DNA from: Volutella citrinella
Taxonomy: Eukaryota; Ascomycota; Sordariomycetes; Hypocreales; Nectriaceae
Assembly (NCBI GenBank): GCA_034401135.1
Contig: JAWZSP010000002.1
Coordinates: 744,001 to 808,000, forward strand
Length of the DNA stretch: 64,000 nt
Direction of reading: 5' to 3'
The notes below the pieces were generated by a model. That model was given only the letters and a program-made list of their open reading frames with translations, was not told where the DNA came from and did not search any database. The position numbers and the translations under genes are program-made. Shown one piece after another: positions 31,514-43,094 of this stretch; the first letter of the stretch is position 1; each line of letters starts with the position of its first letter.

Positions 31514-33344
31514 TTACCACTCCAAATGCTCGCAGAAAAGATCAATGGCTGGGCCGAGCGGCTTTTCCGACACCGTCGCCGAGTTCTCAATGGCCTCGAT
31601 CAGTGACGTCGGACCACACGCCGCGATGAGGACTCTCTTGTTCTCGCCCAGCTCCTCCACGGAGGCACGCAGTTGGTGGTCGACGTGCAGCTTCTCGAAT
31701 TTGAGATTCCCTCGCGTCTTGATCGACTCCCATATGTCGCCTCCTGGATAGCGATTCCGATCACCGGTCTCCGTGTCGTCTAGTAAGGGCGTCGTCTCAA
31801 CCGAGACGCCGTTTTTCGCATAGTCCCTATTTACAGAGGCCCGCTCAAGAGCCTTTGAGAAGCGAGCTGTGCTCTGGGGCGGCTTTCCCCTCGTCACCCT
31901 GAGAGTGAAATTCACATCTGCTGTGCTGTTCATGAGATCGATGAGCTCCTTTGTGTACCAACTCAAGTCGTCTGTAATCATGTTAGTTGGCTTGGGGTAG
32001 TGGAAAACGTTTCTTGACATACCTAGCGTCCTGACTGCCCAAATAAAGTCGATTGAAAGGGTCGACGGGTAGTCTACTTTGTCCAGAAGAGAGTGCATCA
32101 TGCCAAAGGTGAACGAGGCTCCGCTTCCACCAGCAACGACCACAATCTTGTCGTAGAGGCTGAAGTCTGGTAGGTGGCCGTATGGGCCGTGGACGGAAGC
32201 GTACATTGCGCGTCCTGGCTTCGCAACAGCCAACTTGTAGGCCTGGCGTGTAAAGCCGCTGTACGACTTCAACACGAGCTCAAGCCCTGAACTTGAGTTT
32301 GACAGTATGGTGAAGGGATGCGTCTTTAGAGACCGAATGCCCGGGATCCACACGAAGCAGTGCGCTCCCGGCACAGCACCATAGAGCCGCTTCTTGAACA
32401 CAAGTCGCACGCCGCCGCCGGAGAGTGGGTACAGTTTGGCCTCGTTGTTGATCAAGTGGAATGCCACCGTCAGGACACGAATAACACGATCAATGATCCA
32501 GATGCCACCCATGAAGAAGACGAGTTTGAGTAGCCTTTGCGACCACTGCGGCCTGTGGAGGCCCAGGAAGACGGTCATGACGGCGAAGCCAACGATGTGA
32601 GTGAAGTAGAAAACCGTGTATCGCCATTGCTTCCAGAAGCCAAGGAGGATAAACAGCAGAGCACCGCCTGCGTACAAGCCCTCACGGTTTCCTCCCGAGT
32701 TGAGTAACGACCATGGCTTGTTCTTCAAGGTGAAGTGGATGGCGTAGCAGATGCCGTGCAGGAGGGTCTGAGCCAGAGCCGTGTAGCCAACCACGGTGTG
32801 GAAGAAGTAGAGTTTGTTATACGATGTGGGCAGAAGATAGCGCAGCACCGTGTTCTTCAGGCCCAGAAAGACACACAAAATCATGTTGATGGTGGCTAGC
32901 CTATGGGATGTTAGCGACCGCTGCATCGGACAACAGAGTAGGGGGGAAATGAGTAGTCCATACCATCCCAGCCTGGAGGCAAAGTAGTTGGGCGCATAAT
33001 AGACAGAGGGGGTGAAGACCAGGACCGAGTTGGCGACAACATAGATACCAACCAGGATGGCGTTTCGCCGTGACTCCCTAGAAAGACTGGTCCTGGTATC
33101 AGTGGCTGCACTTTGAAGCTATCCCGAGAGCCTGGGCCACTTACCTCACGGCTGAACCAAGTCCGAGGGACAGGGTTTGTCGTACGGACCGCCCAGAGGA
33201 CCGTTCATATCGGATGATGGCGCGGCGGAGGGCGCTGAAAATTGCCGAGAAGATGACGATGGCAAAGAAACTGAACACAAAAATATGCAGAGCCTTTTGG
33301 TTCGCAATCTGCTTCGGCTTCAGAGGCGGCTTCACGGGTAGCAT
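31514..33344 (-). CDS. Ferric-chelate reductase (FRE family)
   Basis: Plasma-membrane flavocytochrome that reduces ferric iron or copper before uptake. Four exons (33145-33344, 32964-33077, 32023-32900, 31514-31971) give 549 residues. Bis-heme histidines are spaced 14 apart in two helices: His139/His153 (FFHTVVGY...LLHGICY) and His206/His220 (YFTHIVGF...GLHRP). FAD binding follows at HPFTILSN (His299). The NADPH motif is VVVAGGSGASFTFG. The protein ends with the family's CGPTSLIEA and CEHLEW tail. The last intron (31972-32022, 51 nt) is in frame without a stop, so retention would add 17 residues. It lacks the long extracellular N-terminus and signal peptide of many Fre proteins. An ATCTGATAA lies about 200 bp upstream. 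Confidence 0.93.
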
Positions 33345-35226
33345 CCTGGCGCTGGGGAGCCTCGGACGGGACCGACGAGTGCTCGGAGGAGGGACAGCTG
33401 CGCGATGAAATGCCTCGTTTGTGTGCGCGCGTGCTCGGGGCGGCTGGAGCTTGGCGCGGCAGAAGCAAGAGACGCAGGGGGGGAAGGGCCACGAGGCTGG
33501 CGGCGGTAATTAAGGCTCGGCACCTCGAACAAGATTCCCGGGCTTTATCAGATCCATTCCCCGAGCGCACGCATCAGGGGTTCGCAGGAGTGTCGAGAGA
33601 GGGCCGTTTCATTTCGACAGCCGACTTGTGCGCATTATGTAAGGCGGGCAGAAAGAGGAGAGAGGAGGCGCCATGTCTGCTGGCTACGGCGGCGACGTCG
33701 CAGGCTGTGAATGACGGGACCACGAGGACAAATCTGATTGATTGATAAGACAAGGGGTGGAGCAGATCCTGGTGCTTGGCGGACAGTATGGCAGGCACTG
33801 TCTGGGGATGGGCGTGTCACGCTGGTGATTGGGCCCCATCGGGCGTCCACATGCCACCCGTGGGCTATCGTATCGGCGAATGCCGGCGCCCCAGGTGCCC
33901 AGCTCGGTATCCGCTCGGCTGGGACAGGGGGCACTGCCACGGCAGTCGTCATGGCCACGGGGAGCAGCTCGTATGTCTCCAGTGTGCGCGTAGTATGGAC
34001 GGCTTGTTTCTCTTGTAACTTGAGCGTGGCATTTTTCTCCCGAAATCGGGCCAAGTTAACCAAGCCCAAGCCTCCGGTGATTAGGTAGGGTGCTTCGGCT
34101 CCTCTTCGCCACGGGCCGCAAGCCTATCCCGCGTCACACTAGCCCGTCACGAGGCGTCATGTTCCGCTGCCAACACCATTTCGCACTAAGCCAAGCCTTC
34201 AGAACCAACAAATATCGGGGATTTCCCTCGTAGATAAAATGCAGCACTCTCCTTCTCTGTTGAATCGATATTCAGTACTAGGTCGCTTCAGTGAAGCGTG
34301 GCGTCTGGTTCCATACCATACTATGATATCAGTATGCCTCGAAGCTGGCCGATGTGCTTTCCGCACAGTCAATTAGGGGATAGATTCGCTGGCTGGATCA
34401 TCCGAATACTCCAAGCGAGGATCCTTGACTTGATTCATCAAGTTGTTGCTCATGTCCAAGAATAGCATGAACGAGTCAGGATAATTCGACATCTCGATGT
34501 AGACGCAGCACGGTCAAATGATGATCACCTGCATAATGTAGCCAGGCAGGCTGACCCAACCACGCCTAGCCACCTGATAGACGGAATTTCTAATCGATAA
34601 GCCCGGGAGTAGGATGAAATGGCCCCGTATTACTAGTCTCTGCTGTGCTCGGGTCTATCGGGCATCGCTAGGTGCGGAGGAAATGGCCCTTCACGGCCCC
34701 GCTACCCTATCGATGAAGTGGACCCGGATGCAACATGCCACAGGGACAGAAGCGCTTATTTTGACGTCCTTAGGCTTGTTATTAGTCGATATTAAGCCGT
34801 ATTGTCGTTCCTCGGATGTAGGAATTCTTGGCAACATTCTGACTTAGAGATGCGTTAGGATGCCTCGACTGATAATTACCTTCTGGCAACGAGGGCAATA
34901 ATGCTTCACCGCATTACTAGACGCTTCCAACCCCTGCGGCAAATGCGCTTTATGTGTTCATAAACGTTGTACACCGGCTCGTGATAGGTAACGAAGCAAG
35001 GGCTTCGGAGTCGGTGTGCGGTGGATGGTGACACGACGGCATCCGCTGTCACCGCCAAAGGGATTCGACCAGGCTATAACAGTATTATTGACAACGATAG
35101 TCAGAGATGTAACTACTAGTGGCACCACGTGTAGGACGAGGAGATCAAATTGTTTAAAGATGTGCCAAGCAGCCCCGGCGATGACCTGTACAAGCCCATC
35201 AGCACATTCATGATTGTTGAGCTACT
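33345..35226. promoter_or_regulatory. Divergent spacer ferric reductase / PAN-like gene
   Basis: A 1.9-kb gap. The left end is the ferric-reductase promoter with TTATCAGAT (33545-33553). The right half (34.1-35.2 kb) is AT-richer and shows no gene. Open frames of 60-145 codons lack domains. Confidence 0.5.
33545..33553 (-). promoter_or_regulatory. ATCTGATAA iron-GATA site upstream of ferric reductase
   Basis: TTATCAGAT on the plus strand reads ATCTGATAA in the direction of the ferric reductase gene, about 200 bp before its ATG, a typical position for an iron-repressor site. Confidence 0.7.
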
Positions 35227-35937
35227 ATGGTAGCAGCCATGCGACTTTTGGCCCTTCTCTTGGGGCTCACGTTTATAGGGGTAAATTCGGCCAATTCAAA
35301 CGAAGCGAGAGACGATTCTGGGTCCCTCTCAAAGACCACTGACTGTCTTCCAGCTGATGCGTGGTGTGGAAAACGCTCGAGCTGGGATGGGGGCTACGTT
35401 GCTATTAAGCGCGACGTTGCCGATCCTCACGAATGCTACGAGTTTTGCAACCTCAACCGAAGGTGGGAAACCTGCGAGTCATTCAGTTTCTCTGACCAGG
35501 GAACTTGCTGGATTCACGACGGAACCGCCAAAGACGTCTCGAGCGAGAACCCAGACGGAACGGAGAGGATTTGGGACAGAGAGTGCTGGGAGTGTGCGGC
35601 TACATCGACTAGAACGGCTGACTCTCCCCCTCCAACAGACGACAGCGTGTGTCTCCCTTTTACTGCAATATGTGACAAGGAAGGAAAATGGAAGGGTGGC
35701 GAGGGTATCGAGCCTTATGAGACTGGATCGAACATCGATCACGTCATTGCCTGCTGGGAGCTCTGCACCGATGACCGCAATCCACCACGATGCAAGGCCT
35801 TTACGTACAAGCCTGACCCCCAAGAGTGTCTGATATACGAGAAATCGATCAAAGATACCCACGATGCTCAGGCGGGAACAGGGTTATGGATGTGGGATCT
35901 CCAGTGCCGGACGTGTGGGAACGAAATCGTGGGCTAA
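35227..35937 (+). CDS. Secreted Cys-rich protein with two PAN/apple-like repeats
   Basis: Intron-free gene, 236 residues (a second ATG at codon 5 gives a cleaner signal peptide: MRLLALLLGLTFIGVNSA). The mature part is an internal duplication. Repeat 1 runs from CLPADAWCGKRSSWDGGY to WDRECWEC. Repeat 2 runs from CLPFTAICDKEGKWKGGE to WDLQCRTC. Both share the order C-C-WxGG, ECYEFC or ACWELC, CxSFSF or CKAFTY, C, W-x(2)-x-C-x2-C. The layout resembles PAN/apple modules, which bind proteins or carbohydrates. It is related in style to the two proteins at 52.8 and 55.9 kb. Function unknown; a role outside the cell, perhaps in host or wall interaction, is inference. Confidence 0.72.
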   Translation: MVAAMRLLALLLGLTFIGVNSANSNEARDDSGSLSKTTDCLPADAWCGKRSSWDGGYVAIKRDVADPHECYEFCNLNRRWETCESFSFSDQGTCWIHDGTAKDVSSENPDGTERIWDRECWECAATSTRTADSPPPTDDSVCLPFTAICDKEGKWKGGEGIEPYETGSNIDHVIACWELCTDDRNPPRCKAFTYKPDPQECLIYEKSIKDTHDAQAGTGLWMWDLQCRTCGNEIVG

Positions 35938-36508
35938 GGCCGGGAGATGAGACGTGAGGATAGTAAACGTGGACGGCGAGATAGACCTAGTGGTTGATGT
36001 AGGTAAACTCTGGTCTGATGACTGGAGGAAAAGCAGAGATGGGGGACCACGTTCAGCCTATCTATCAGCGCCGGTTCGAGGCTAGGGTTGTGGGCTATTT
36101 TTGGACGACGCTAGGTATCACCCGCATCCGGCTGAATCCAAAAACTGGCTAACATACTGCATACAGATTATGGGAAATATAATTGATGTATCGGGACTTT
36201 CCTTGGCTCGGGACTTTGCTGTAGACATGGTTCGCGATTTGAGGCTATCGTGGAATATCTTCCACAAACTGCCAGGCAGGGTGCTTGGCGGTGTGCCAAG
36301 CCGGCTAACGGCAGGTTGTGCGATCGCAAGGTGGGGTATCATGTGTAAGCAGCCTTGATTGGACGAGAATGCTCCGTACTAAGCCGCTTATAGAAATCCT
36401 CCACAACAAACATGCGACGACAATCACTCTCTCCTCATTATCAACAAAATCTCTATCAACCATTTGCCCAAGGAGCCACCTGTTGCTGACAAAAGCCATT
36501 TTCATATC
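35938..36508. promoter_or_regulatory. Spacer upstream of calmodulin-like gene
   Basis: It contains the 3' UTR of the PAN-like gene and the promoter and 5' UTR of the calmodulin-like gene. No other gene was seen. Confidence 0.45.
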
Positions 36509-37325
36509 ATGGTATGCCTCCATGATGTGCCACTACCTGTTTCCTGATGCTTACGCCGCTTAGGCACACACACTCTCAGACGCCGAGGTGAATCAGTTCA
36601 AAGAGGCCTTTGACCTTTTTGTAAGTCGATATCCTAGCTCAACCTTCACAATGACTTAGTGATGATACTACCGTTCCTGTCTGGCCTAGGATCTGCTACT
36701 GACAATCTTGTTGCAGGACGAAGACAACGATGGTATGTCCTAATCGCTATGAAGAACGGTGCTAGATCACGTTATTGACAGGACAACCAGGCCAAATTAC
36801 CAAGGATGATCTCCGTCGCGTGATGGAATCACTTGGCCAGAACCCGACCGACCAAGAGCTGCAAGACATGCTTAATGAGGTTGACATCGACAAGAGCGGC
36901 GCTGTCGACTTGCAAGGTACCGTCGGTTTCCTGTGAGCGACATAACCACGCTGACTTGACAAGAATTTCTGGCCATGATGACCAAGAAGCGGGCGCCGAG
37001 TGACTTCCACCAGGAGCTTCGAGAAGTCTTCAAGGTATGTTCGCTAATCCAATGCTCCGTGGCTGTTCTAATCTTGCCAAAGGTGTTCGATCAAGACAAC
37101 AGTGGGACCATCTCTCGCAGCGAGCTGCGCAACATCATGGAAGCCCTGGGCGAGAAGCTATCCGAGGCTGATATCGATGAGATGCTCCGCATAGCTGACA
37201 ATGATGGCAACGGAAGTATTGACTGTGAGTTGAGAATGAGCTAGATCTACAAGCCCCCACTGACAATCGCTATAGTCGAAGAATTCGTCCAGATTATGGA
37301 CCCTGACGCGAAGCCTAAGAACTAG
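36509..37325 (+). CDS. Calmodulin-like EF-hand protein
   Basis: Seven tiny exons (36509-36511, 36564-36620, 36717-36732, 36791-36916, 36964-37034, 37083-37224, 37276-37325) give 154 residues with four canonical EF-hands: [36 protein letters not shown] and [12 protein letters not shown]. Exon 1 is the ATG alone, followed by GTATGC, a structure also found in fungal calmodulin genes. Exon 3 has 16 nt. The acceptor at 36790 was chosen over one 9 nt earlier because it restores the 12-residue loop of EF1. The sequence differs from true fungal calmodulin at many positions ([19 protein letters not shown] start, PKN end), so this is a divergent paralogue and probably not the essential CaM gene. Confidence 0.88.
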
Positions 37326-37471
37326 AGATGATGGCAATTTTGGACTGGGCCTGGAGGATAGTTGAGAACGGGAAGAGCGTGGTAGACAGATGCGTGCTGG
37401 GCTCTATGCTTGTGAACTCGGCTAGTGAGGACGTGGCACTTATGACAGCCAGAAACGACGGGAATTGCACC

Positions 37472-38554
37472 CTATTTGACAACTTGAAGGATACCCGTGA
37501 CGGACTGAATCAGGCCGAAGAGAACTGTGAGGAAGATGCCGGCTACCAGCAGCCAAAACCCCCACCATGCGCCCATATCTCGGCGATCGTGCCACCACTG
37601 CACGGGGTTCGATGGCTTGGTTCTGTCAAAGGCATCGCACAGCGCCAACAGCCTATCCTGCCAGAACCTGTAGAGCCGTTTGTTTCGGTCTGCCGTGCCT
37701 CTGTAGAAAATGTTGATGTCCAGGCCAAGTCGACTAATTTCTGCCCGCAGCCACGTGTTGCACTTGGGCTGGCTGTGCGGAATGAGTAGATTGACGGTCT
37801 TGAGTGTTTCGTCAATGAGAGGCAATGGGATGAAGGGAAGGCTTTAAGCATGGTTAAATCTGAATGCAGCTGCAGTGTGGTTCAATTACCTGGTTGTTGA
37901 CCGCTTGAGGCGATTGAGTATCGTCACATGATGGAAGACGCAGATGAACGAGCCTCGAATAAGCAGATGCTCCGCGAGATTGTTGGTCCAAAGCACCTGA
38001 AAGTTCCCAATGTTCCTCATGTCCACCACGTTGAGGTAGGTGGAAAATGCGTCAGTGGTCGTCGGGCTGTTTGTCGAGGGCTGCGAAATATGTCGGGCCA
38101 GCACATCAACGAGACTTTGATCACCTGGCCACGGGAGACTCATATCGAACTGGTTGCTGTGCAACGGCATGATGACTTTGACGCTCACCATGAGCCAAAC
38201 ACGCACGACCAGCTCGATCGAGGTTGATAGCTTCGTCTCGTTGGCTGCGAGCGTGGGGCGTGCGGCCTGAATCTTGGACCGGATAGTCTCCAAGGAATCT
38301 GCGGTGTTGTCACGTATGGCATCCAGGACATCTGCCAAGTCACCAAACGTACGAATGGCATTCTGTGCGGCGGAAGCATCGCTGCACTCCTGCTGAAGGT
38401 ACGAAAAGTATGCGTCAAAGTCGGCAGCGTTCTGCTGTCCGTGTCCGCCTGGTTGTGGCCATAGAAAGCTGAGAAAATCGTGCCTCAGAGGCTGAGCTAG
38501 AGTATTGGGTGAAAATACCAAGGTGTTGAAGAGTACTGGATTTGTGATGGTCAT
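37472..38554 (-). CDS. Fungal protein of unknown function with C-terminal membrane segment
   Basis: Exons 37890-38554 and 37472-37841 join over GTAATT...AAAG to give 344 residues. I recognise the type, common in plant-associated ascomycetes, from the block MRNIGNFQVLWTNNLAEHL and the following basic HHVTILNRLKRS, but no function is known. The N-terminal 150 residues are helical and charged, with TFGDLADVLDAIRD and SKIQAARPTLAANE. The C-terminus has WWHDRRDMGAWWGFWLLV and then a hydrophobic run (VAGIFLTVLFGLIQSVTGIL), likely one membrane span or a reentrant pair. It is divergent from the trypsin-patatin fusion gene with 392 bp between ATGs, which may reflect a functional pair. Confidence 0.75.
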
Positions 38555-38946
38555 GGTGAAGGATGGTGCCCAGCACAGAGCACAATGCAGTCGTGGCGGC
38601 GACAGCCAGTGTTTTTGATCGCGTCACCGTGATACGGCTAGCGGCTGGAATCACAATACAATTTCTATTTCTGCCCCGGCATGGGTACCGTTGGGCGGCT
38701 GCGTGTGGTTCGCCGAGGCAGTTATGGCTGAATCTGAGGCCGCCCATACGCCCTTTAGATCGTCCACGCACGTCCACCCAGGGCTGGGCTGGGCTGAGCT
38801 GAATGGAATTTGGTCAGCAGGGTGGAAAGGGCTTTTCGAGAGGCGGGGTCTGAAAATGCAATGCGAGGATTGCTCAACCACGGATCCCATCAGACCGGAC
38901 CGGTAATTGGCGTCCGACTTGGCCATCGCTAGCGCATCTTTGGCTG
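38555..38946. promoter_or_regulatory. Shared divergent promoter, membrane protein / protease-patatin fusion
   Basis: 392 bp between divergent ATGs. It contains TCACCGTGA at 38624-38632, which is only the inner part of the TCTCACNGTGAGA palindrome seen at 25.6-31.1 kb. Confidence 0.45.
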
Positions 38947-41900
38947 ATGGCTATCGCTCAAGTCTCAACGACACTCAATGGAATGGCGGCGACCGCTCCA
39001 ACGATAGCGGTGCGCGGTGCCAGAGCGCAGCCGAACCATTTCGAGAGCATCTCTGCGACCAAGGCCTTCCGGCAGCGCTTTGCGCGAACGGACCCCAAGT
39101 ACCAGAAATGCTTTGGTGCTGTGGCATTTGAGCGAGCGTCAAACATGGGACTACTGACTCTCACCGGATGGCGGCCGATTGGGCTTGTCCAAGCTATCTG
39201 GGACAAGCTTCAAGCTCCCCTACTGTCGCTGATAGAGGAGAAGCGAGAGGTATGGGAGAGGCTTAGACCTGCGGCCAACGGTGATGGTTGCCAACCAAGC
39301 GGATCACAGCCTCCCAGGTATCTGCTCCGATGCTTCATCCTCGGCCCTGACCAGGCCCATGCAACGCCTCATGTGGCCGTGGTATGTCACGTGGCATGGT
39401 TCCGGAAAGCTGTCGCTACAATTATCCAGAAGAGCGAACTACTAGTCGGGGACGGGTTCAAATGCTTCGGTCTCCCTGAGAAACCACAGCTGTACACGGC
39501 GCCGAGCCGTTCGCAAGGAGCAGCACGAGCACAAACTGCCATGCCACACACAAACCGCGAGATCAGATTGCCCAGCAGGTATCGAAACCTGAATGGTGTC
39601 GCAATTGAGATTGTGCAAGGCCAGATTGTGGTTGGCCGCGCGACGATTGGGGGCACAGTTAAGATTGGCAATACTTACCTGGCCATGACGGTCCGGCATG
39701 CGCTCATGGCAGATGCTGAGGACCAAGATATGCAAGGAGACGAGAATGGCTCAGAGATTGAACTGTTTGACGACTTGGATGACGGAGAAGCACTATCTCA
39801 TGAAATGGGCAACTCGGATGGCAAAACAATGACTTTGGATCATGCGCCTGCTGGTTCTTTTGGCCAAGACGGTCATGCAAGAATGCAGAATGGAGCCACA
39901 CACCGATCCCCAGAGCAAAATGGCGAGCACAGCCCATCTGGGACAGACGCAGAGCTTGATTGGGCATTGAAAGTGCTGCATAGCCATCAAGACAATGTGC
40001 CCTGGGTAGACGTAAACCCAAACGCACCGAGTGGCGACATCGTCGTCCAAACGCCTTATGCGGTTCTACATGGCGGAGTCGACTCAACGGGTATCATGGG
40101 AATTCCAACAATGTCAGCCCCCCAACCGGTAGCAGTCGCGATTATGAACATCTCACCCGGAGACTGTGGGTCTTGGGCCATGAAGTCACAAGACGGCACA
40201 TTCATGGGAATGGTCATAGGATCCTGCCCACCCCTGGGAGAGGTTTACTTGTTACCGATGAGCCACATCCTCGAGAGCATACACGAATCTTTTGGCATCT
40301 GGCCGCAAATTCCGTTGGCTCCAAACAGGATCAGCCGCAGCATCGGATCGACAGGGTCGGCAGAAACAACTGATCAGACGGCGAATTTCTTCGCGACGGA
40401 CTTGGGAGATGGTACCCCGGCATCACCGGTACCGGATACGGATGATGAAAACGATGGCCCACAAGACTTTTTGAATGACGAAGATGATGCTCTTCAATCT
40501 CCCTGGATGCCCATGATACTCTCATTAGGTGAGCATATGGAAACTGGCCGGCTATTTGGCCCGGGTTAACGTTGTTGGGCACAGATGGTGGGATGATCGG
40601 GCCGCTCTCCGAGTTGTTCATACTGCGGAGGATAATGGAGCGAATCCAGGAAAAGATTGAACTGGATGAGCAACACGGTGTGACGAATGCTAATCCGATC
40701 AAGGTCGCCATGTTCTCCGGGCTAGCAGAAGGAATTGACGATCCCGAGTTGTTGCCATGCTACTTTTTCGACTACATCATCGGAGCGGGTGCTGGAGGGT
40801 GAGAATTTGTCTGGCAAGGAGGTGACTTGGCGCCCTGCTGACGCTTTCTCAGAATTATTGCTGTAATGTTGGGGCGACTGCGCATGAGCGTCGACGACTC
40901 CATCAAGGTTTTTTGGCGTCTTGGCGCAAAGCTTTCTACTTCGCACCTAATCTCAAAGGGCCGCCGCACCGCAATGCTCAAAGACGAAGTTATTAGCATT
41001 GTTAAAGCCAACTCTCGTCGTTACAAGACGGGTGACATGCGGCGCGGCAACCAACCAGATGAGATGTTGCGACAATACGACTTTGCCTACCATGAAGGTG
41101 AAATCGCCCGTGCCGACAATGACAGAATGAATGTCTCATGCAAGGTGTAAGTCAGCGAAAGATGCAGTGTTCATCATCTTAGAAGACCTGTCGGTTAACT
41201 GACAATTGCAATCAGAGGGCTAGTCGCAGAGCGTAAGAACGCGAAGCTTGGGGCGACGCCGGATCTCCTTAGAAGCTACAATACCTCCCGAGGCGACTCA
41301 ATAGCCGAGCTTTTTATCTGGCAAGTTTGTCGTGCCAGTACGGCTTTCAAACCACTCTTCGAACAAATGAGGCTTCAAGGCCAAACGTATCTGGATACGC
41401 ACTCCACTAATCAGAACCCAAGCCACATCGCGTGTGACGAGGCTAAAGCAATGGCTGGCCGCGTCAGGGGAATCATCAGCCTTGGATGGCGCGAAAAAAC
41501 TAGTTCTGCGCCCAATGCGGAATCAACCCATGACTCGATGCAGGACCGTGCCCTCCAGGAGAGGCTCTGTTACTCCAGGCTCAACGCTCAGCCCTTCTAT
41601 GGTACTCCCCAGACTGAGGAGTGTGAAAGGAAGTTGAAGAATCCCCGGTGGAGCTTCTCTGGACGAGGAGCCTCGTCTCACGAAGACAGAGACTTGCCAG
41701 GCTGGTACAGAGAGCTGTGGTCCAGCGCCGGCGAGCAGCCAAACCAGAAGGCTCAGAAGGGCGACTTTAAGCCGGACAAGTACGAATATCCGACTTTTGA
41801 AAAGGTCTTCCTCAAAACAAGGGCCTACTACAAAACACCCGTGGCGGACTTGGAGATTGACAACTGTGCAAGCCTGCTTTTGAGAGTCGCACGAGCTAGA

Positions 41901-41993
41901 GTAGAGGACGATGGAGAGAAATTTAGGCGGTTTGTTAGTCACCCTCATCCGCTTCATGAGGATCATTTGATGCCTGGGTTTCGAGAGAATTAG
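38947..41993 (+). CDS. Trypsin-like (Cys-type) domain fused to a degenerate patatin domain
   Basis: Four exons (38947-40528, 40585-40798, 40853-41146, 41216-41993) give 955 residues. Residues about 205-450 resemble a chymotrypsin-fold protease: LAMTVRHAL (His251), ELDWALKVL (Asp338) and SPGDCGSW (Cys407 where trypsins have Ser), a candidate His-Asp-Cys triad. An acidic linker follows. From residue 524 a patatin fold starts, MILSLDGGMIGPLSELFILRRIM, then FFDYIIGAGAGGIIAVMLGRLRM. Active patatins read DGGGxRG and GTSTGG. Here the oxyanion loop is changed to DGGMIGP, the nucleophile Ser is Gly596, and the DG[GA] Asp motif appears as LDTHSTNQNP. The patatin half is therefore probably inactive. Such effector domains occur on fungal NLR-type proteins; no NTPase is present here. 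Confidence 0.8.
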
Positions 41994-43094
41994 AGATTTT
42001 GCAGGAATGATGGGTGTTTGGCAATAGTTTGGTCATGTACAGCCGTTGAACACTCGCTTGGAACCCACAGGATGGTACTCGTCGTTGTCTACGTGAGGCA
42101 GATGGGGCAAGATGGAGTCCCATACAACCGTGGTTGAGGATGAGGCATTTGACTTGATGCCAGTTCCTACTTGAGGCAATCCAACGACGGAGATGGCGGA
42201 GAGGGAAAGGCAACTTATCGCCTGCCTCATGCCCATTCTCAGCCATTCGCGGAAAAACATTGGAAGAGTGCAGGCCAATCAAGGACACTAGACGGCCTTG
42301 GTGCGCTATTGTCGATCATCGATTGGCGCTACATTGGATGCTGACTGTGCAGTGTTAGAGTAAATCGACCGTTGTGGACCGTGGGGGCCGTCATTAGGAC
42401 CGAGCAAGGGCCTCACGACTTCCGTCTACTTGTCCGAAGACCCCGGGCGGCCGCTTCGGAGACACGTTCTCGGAAGAGGCCAAGAGACCGTGGGAGGGAC
42501 AGGGTCGACATACACCTCTTCGGCCATTGGCCTTGGCAATTGACGAAGCTTAGTCGGCTCTCCACCTTGCTGAAGACTTGCATAGACGACTTTCGGTTAT
42601 GGCGCGGGGCCAATGGCCGGTGGCGCAATTATGGGGACACCATCATACTAATGTATGACCAAGCAGACGAACGTGCCTCTGGGGTAATTATGAGAGTTCG
42701 CGGCCACGCGCAAGCTAATTTCGCGGAGGGGCCTCTTAGCACCGGCTAGCACCAGTGTGAAACGTGTATCTATTCGGGCGGTGGCTTCGGAGCTCGACTT
42801 AATATGGCGGAGTGAGCCTGGCTTGCATACAACAGTCAACACGTGCGCCCGCAGCTCAATTGCCCCCCTTGTCGTTAGTTCGCGATGTGGGCATGTTAGT
42901 TTGCAGGGTTCATTGGAGGGTTCCGCACGGGATTCCTGCCAGACACGCGGCAACGGTCGAAGGAGGAGGAATAGAGTTTGAGAGATATTGGGTAGTGTAG
43001 CAAGCTATCATATAAGTAATGGCCGATCACTCAATGTAGGTCACACGTCCGTCCTGTAGTCCATCTCCTGTGTCTACCCTTCCTACTTACAACA
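41994..43094. other. Spacer before FAD oxidase
   Basis: A 1.1-kb gap between tandem genes. The promoter of the FAD oxidase lies at its right end. No credible gene or repeat was seen. Confidence 0.45.

Noticed and set aside
38624..38632. TCACCGTGA as a sixth copy of the TCTCACNGTGAGA palindrome
   Set aside because: Only the inner nine bases match and the flanks differ; a short match can arise by chance.
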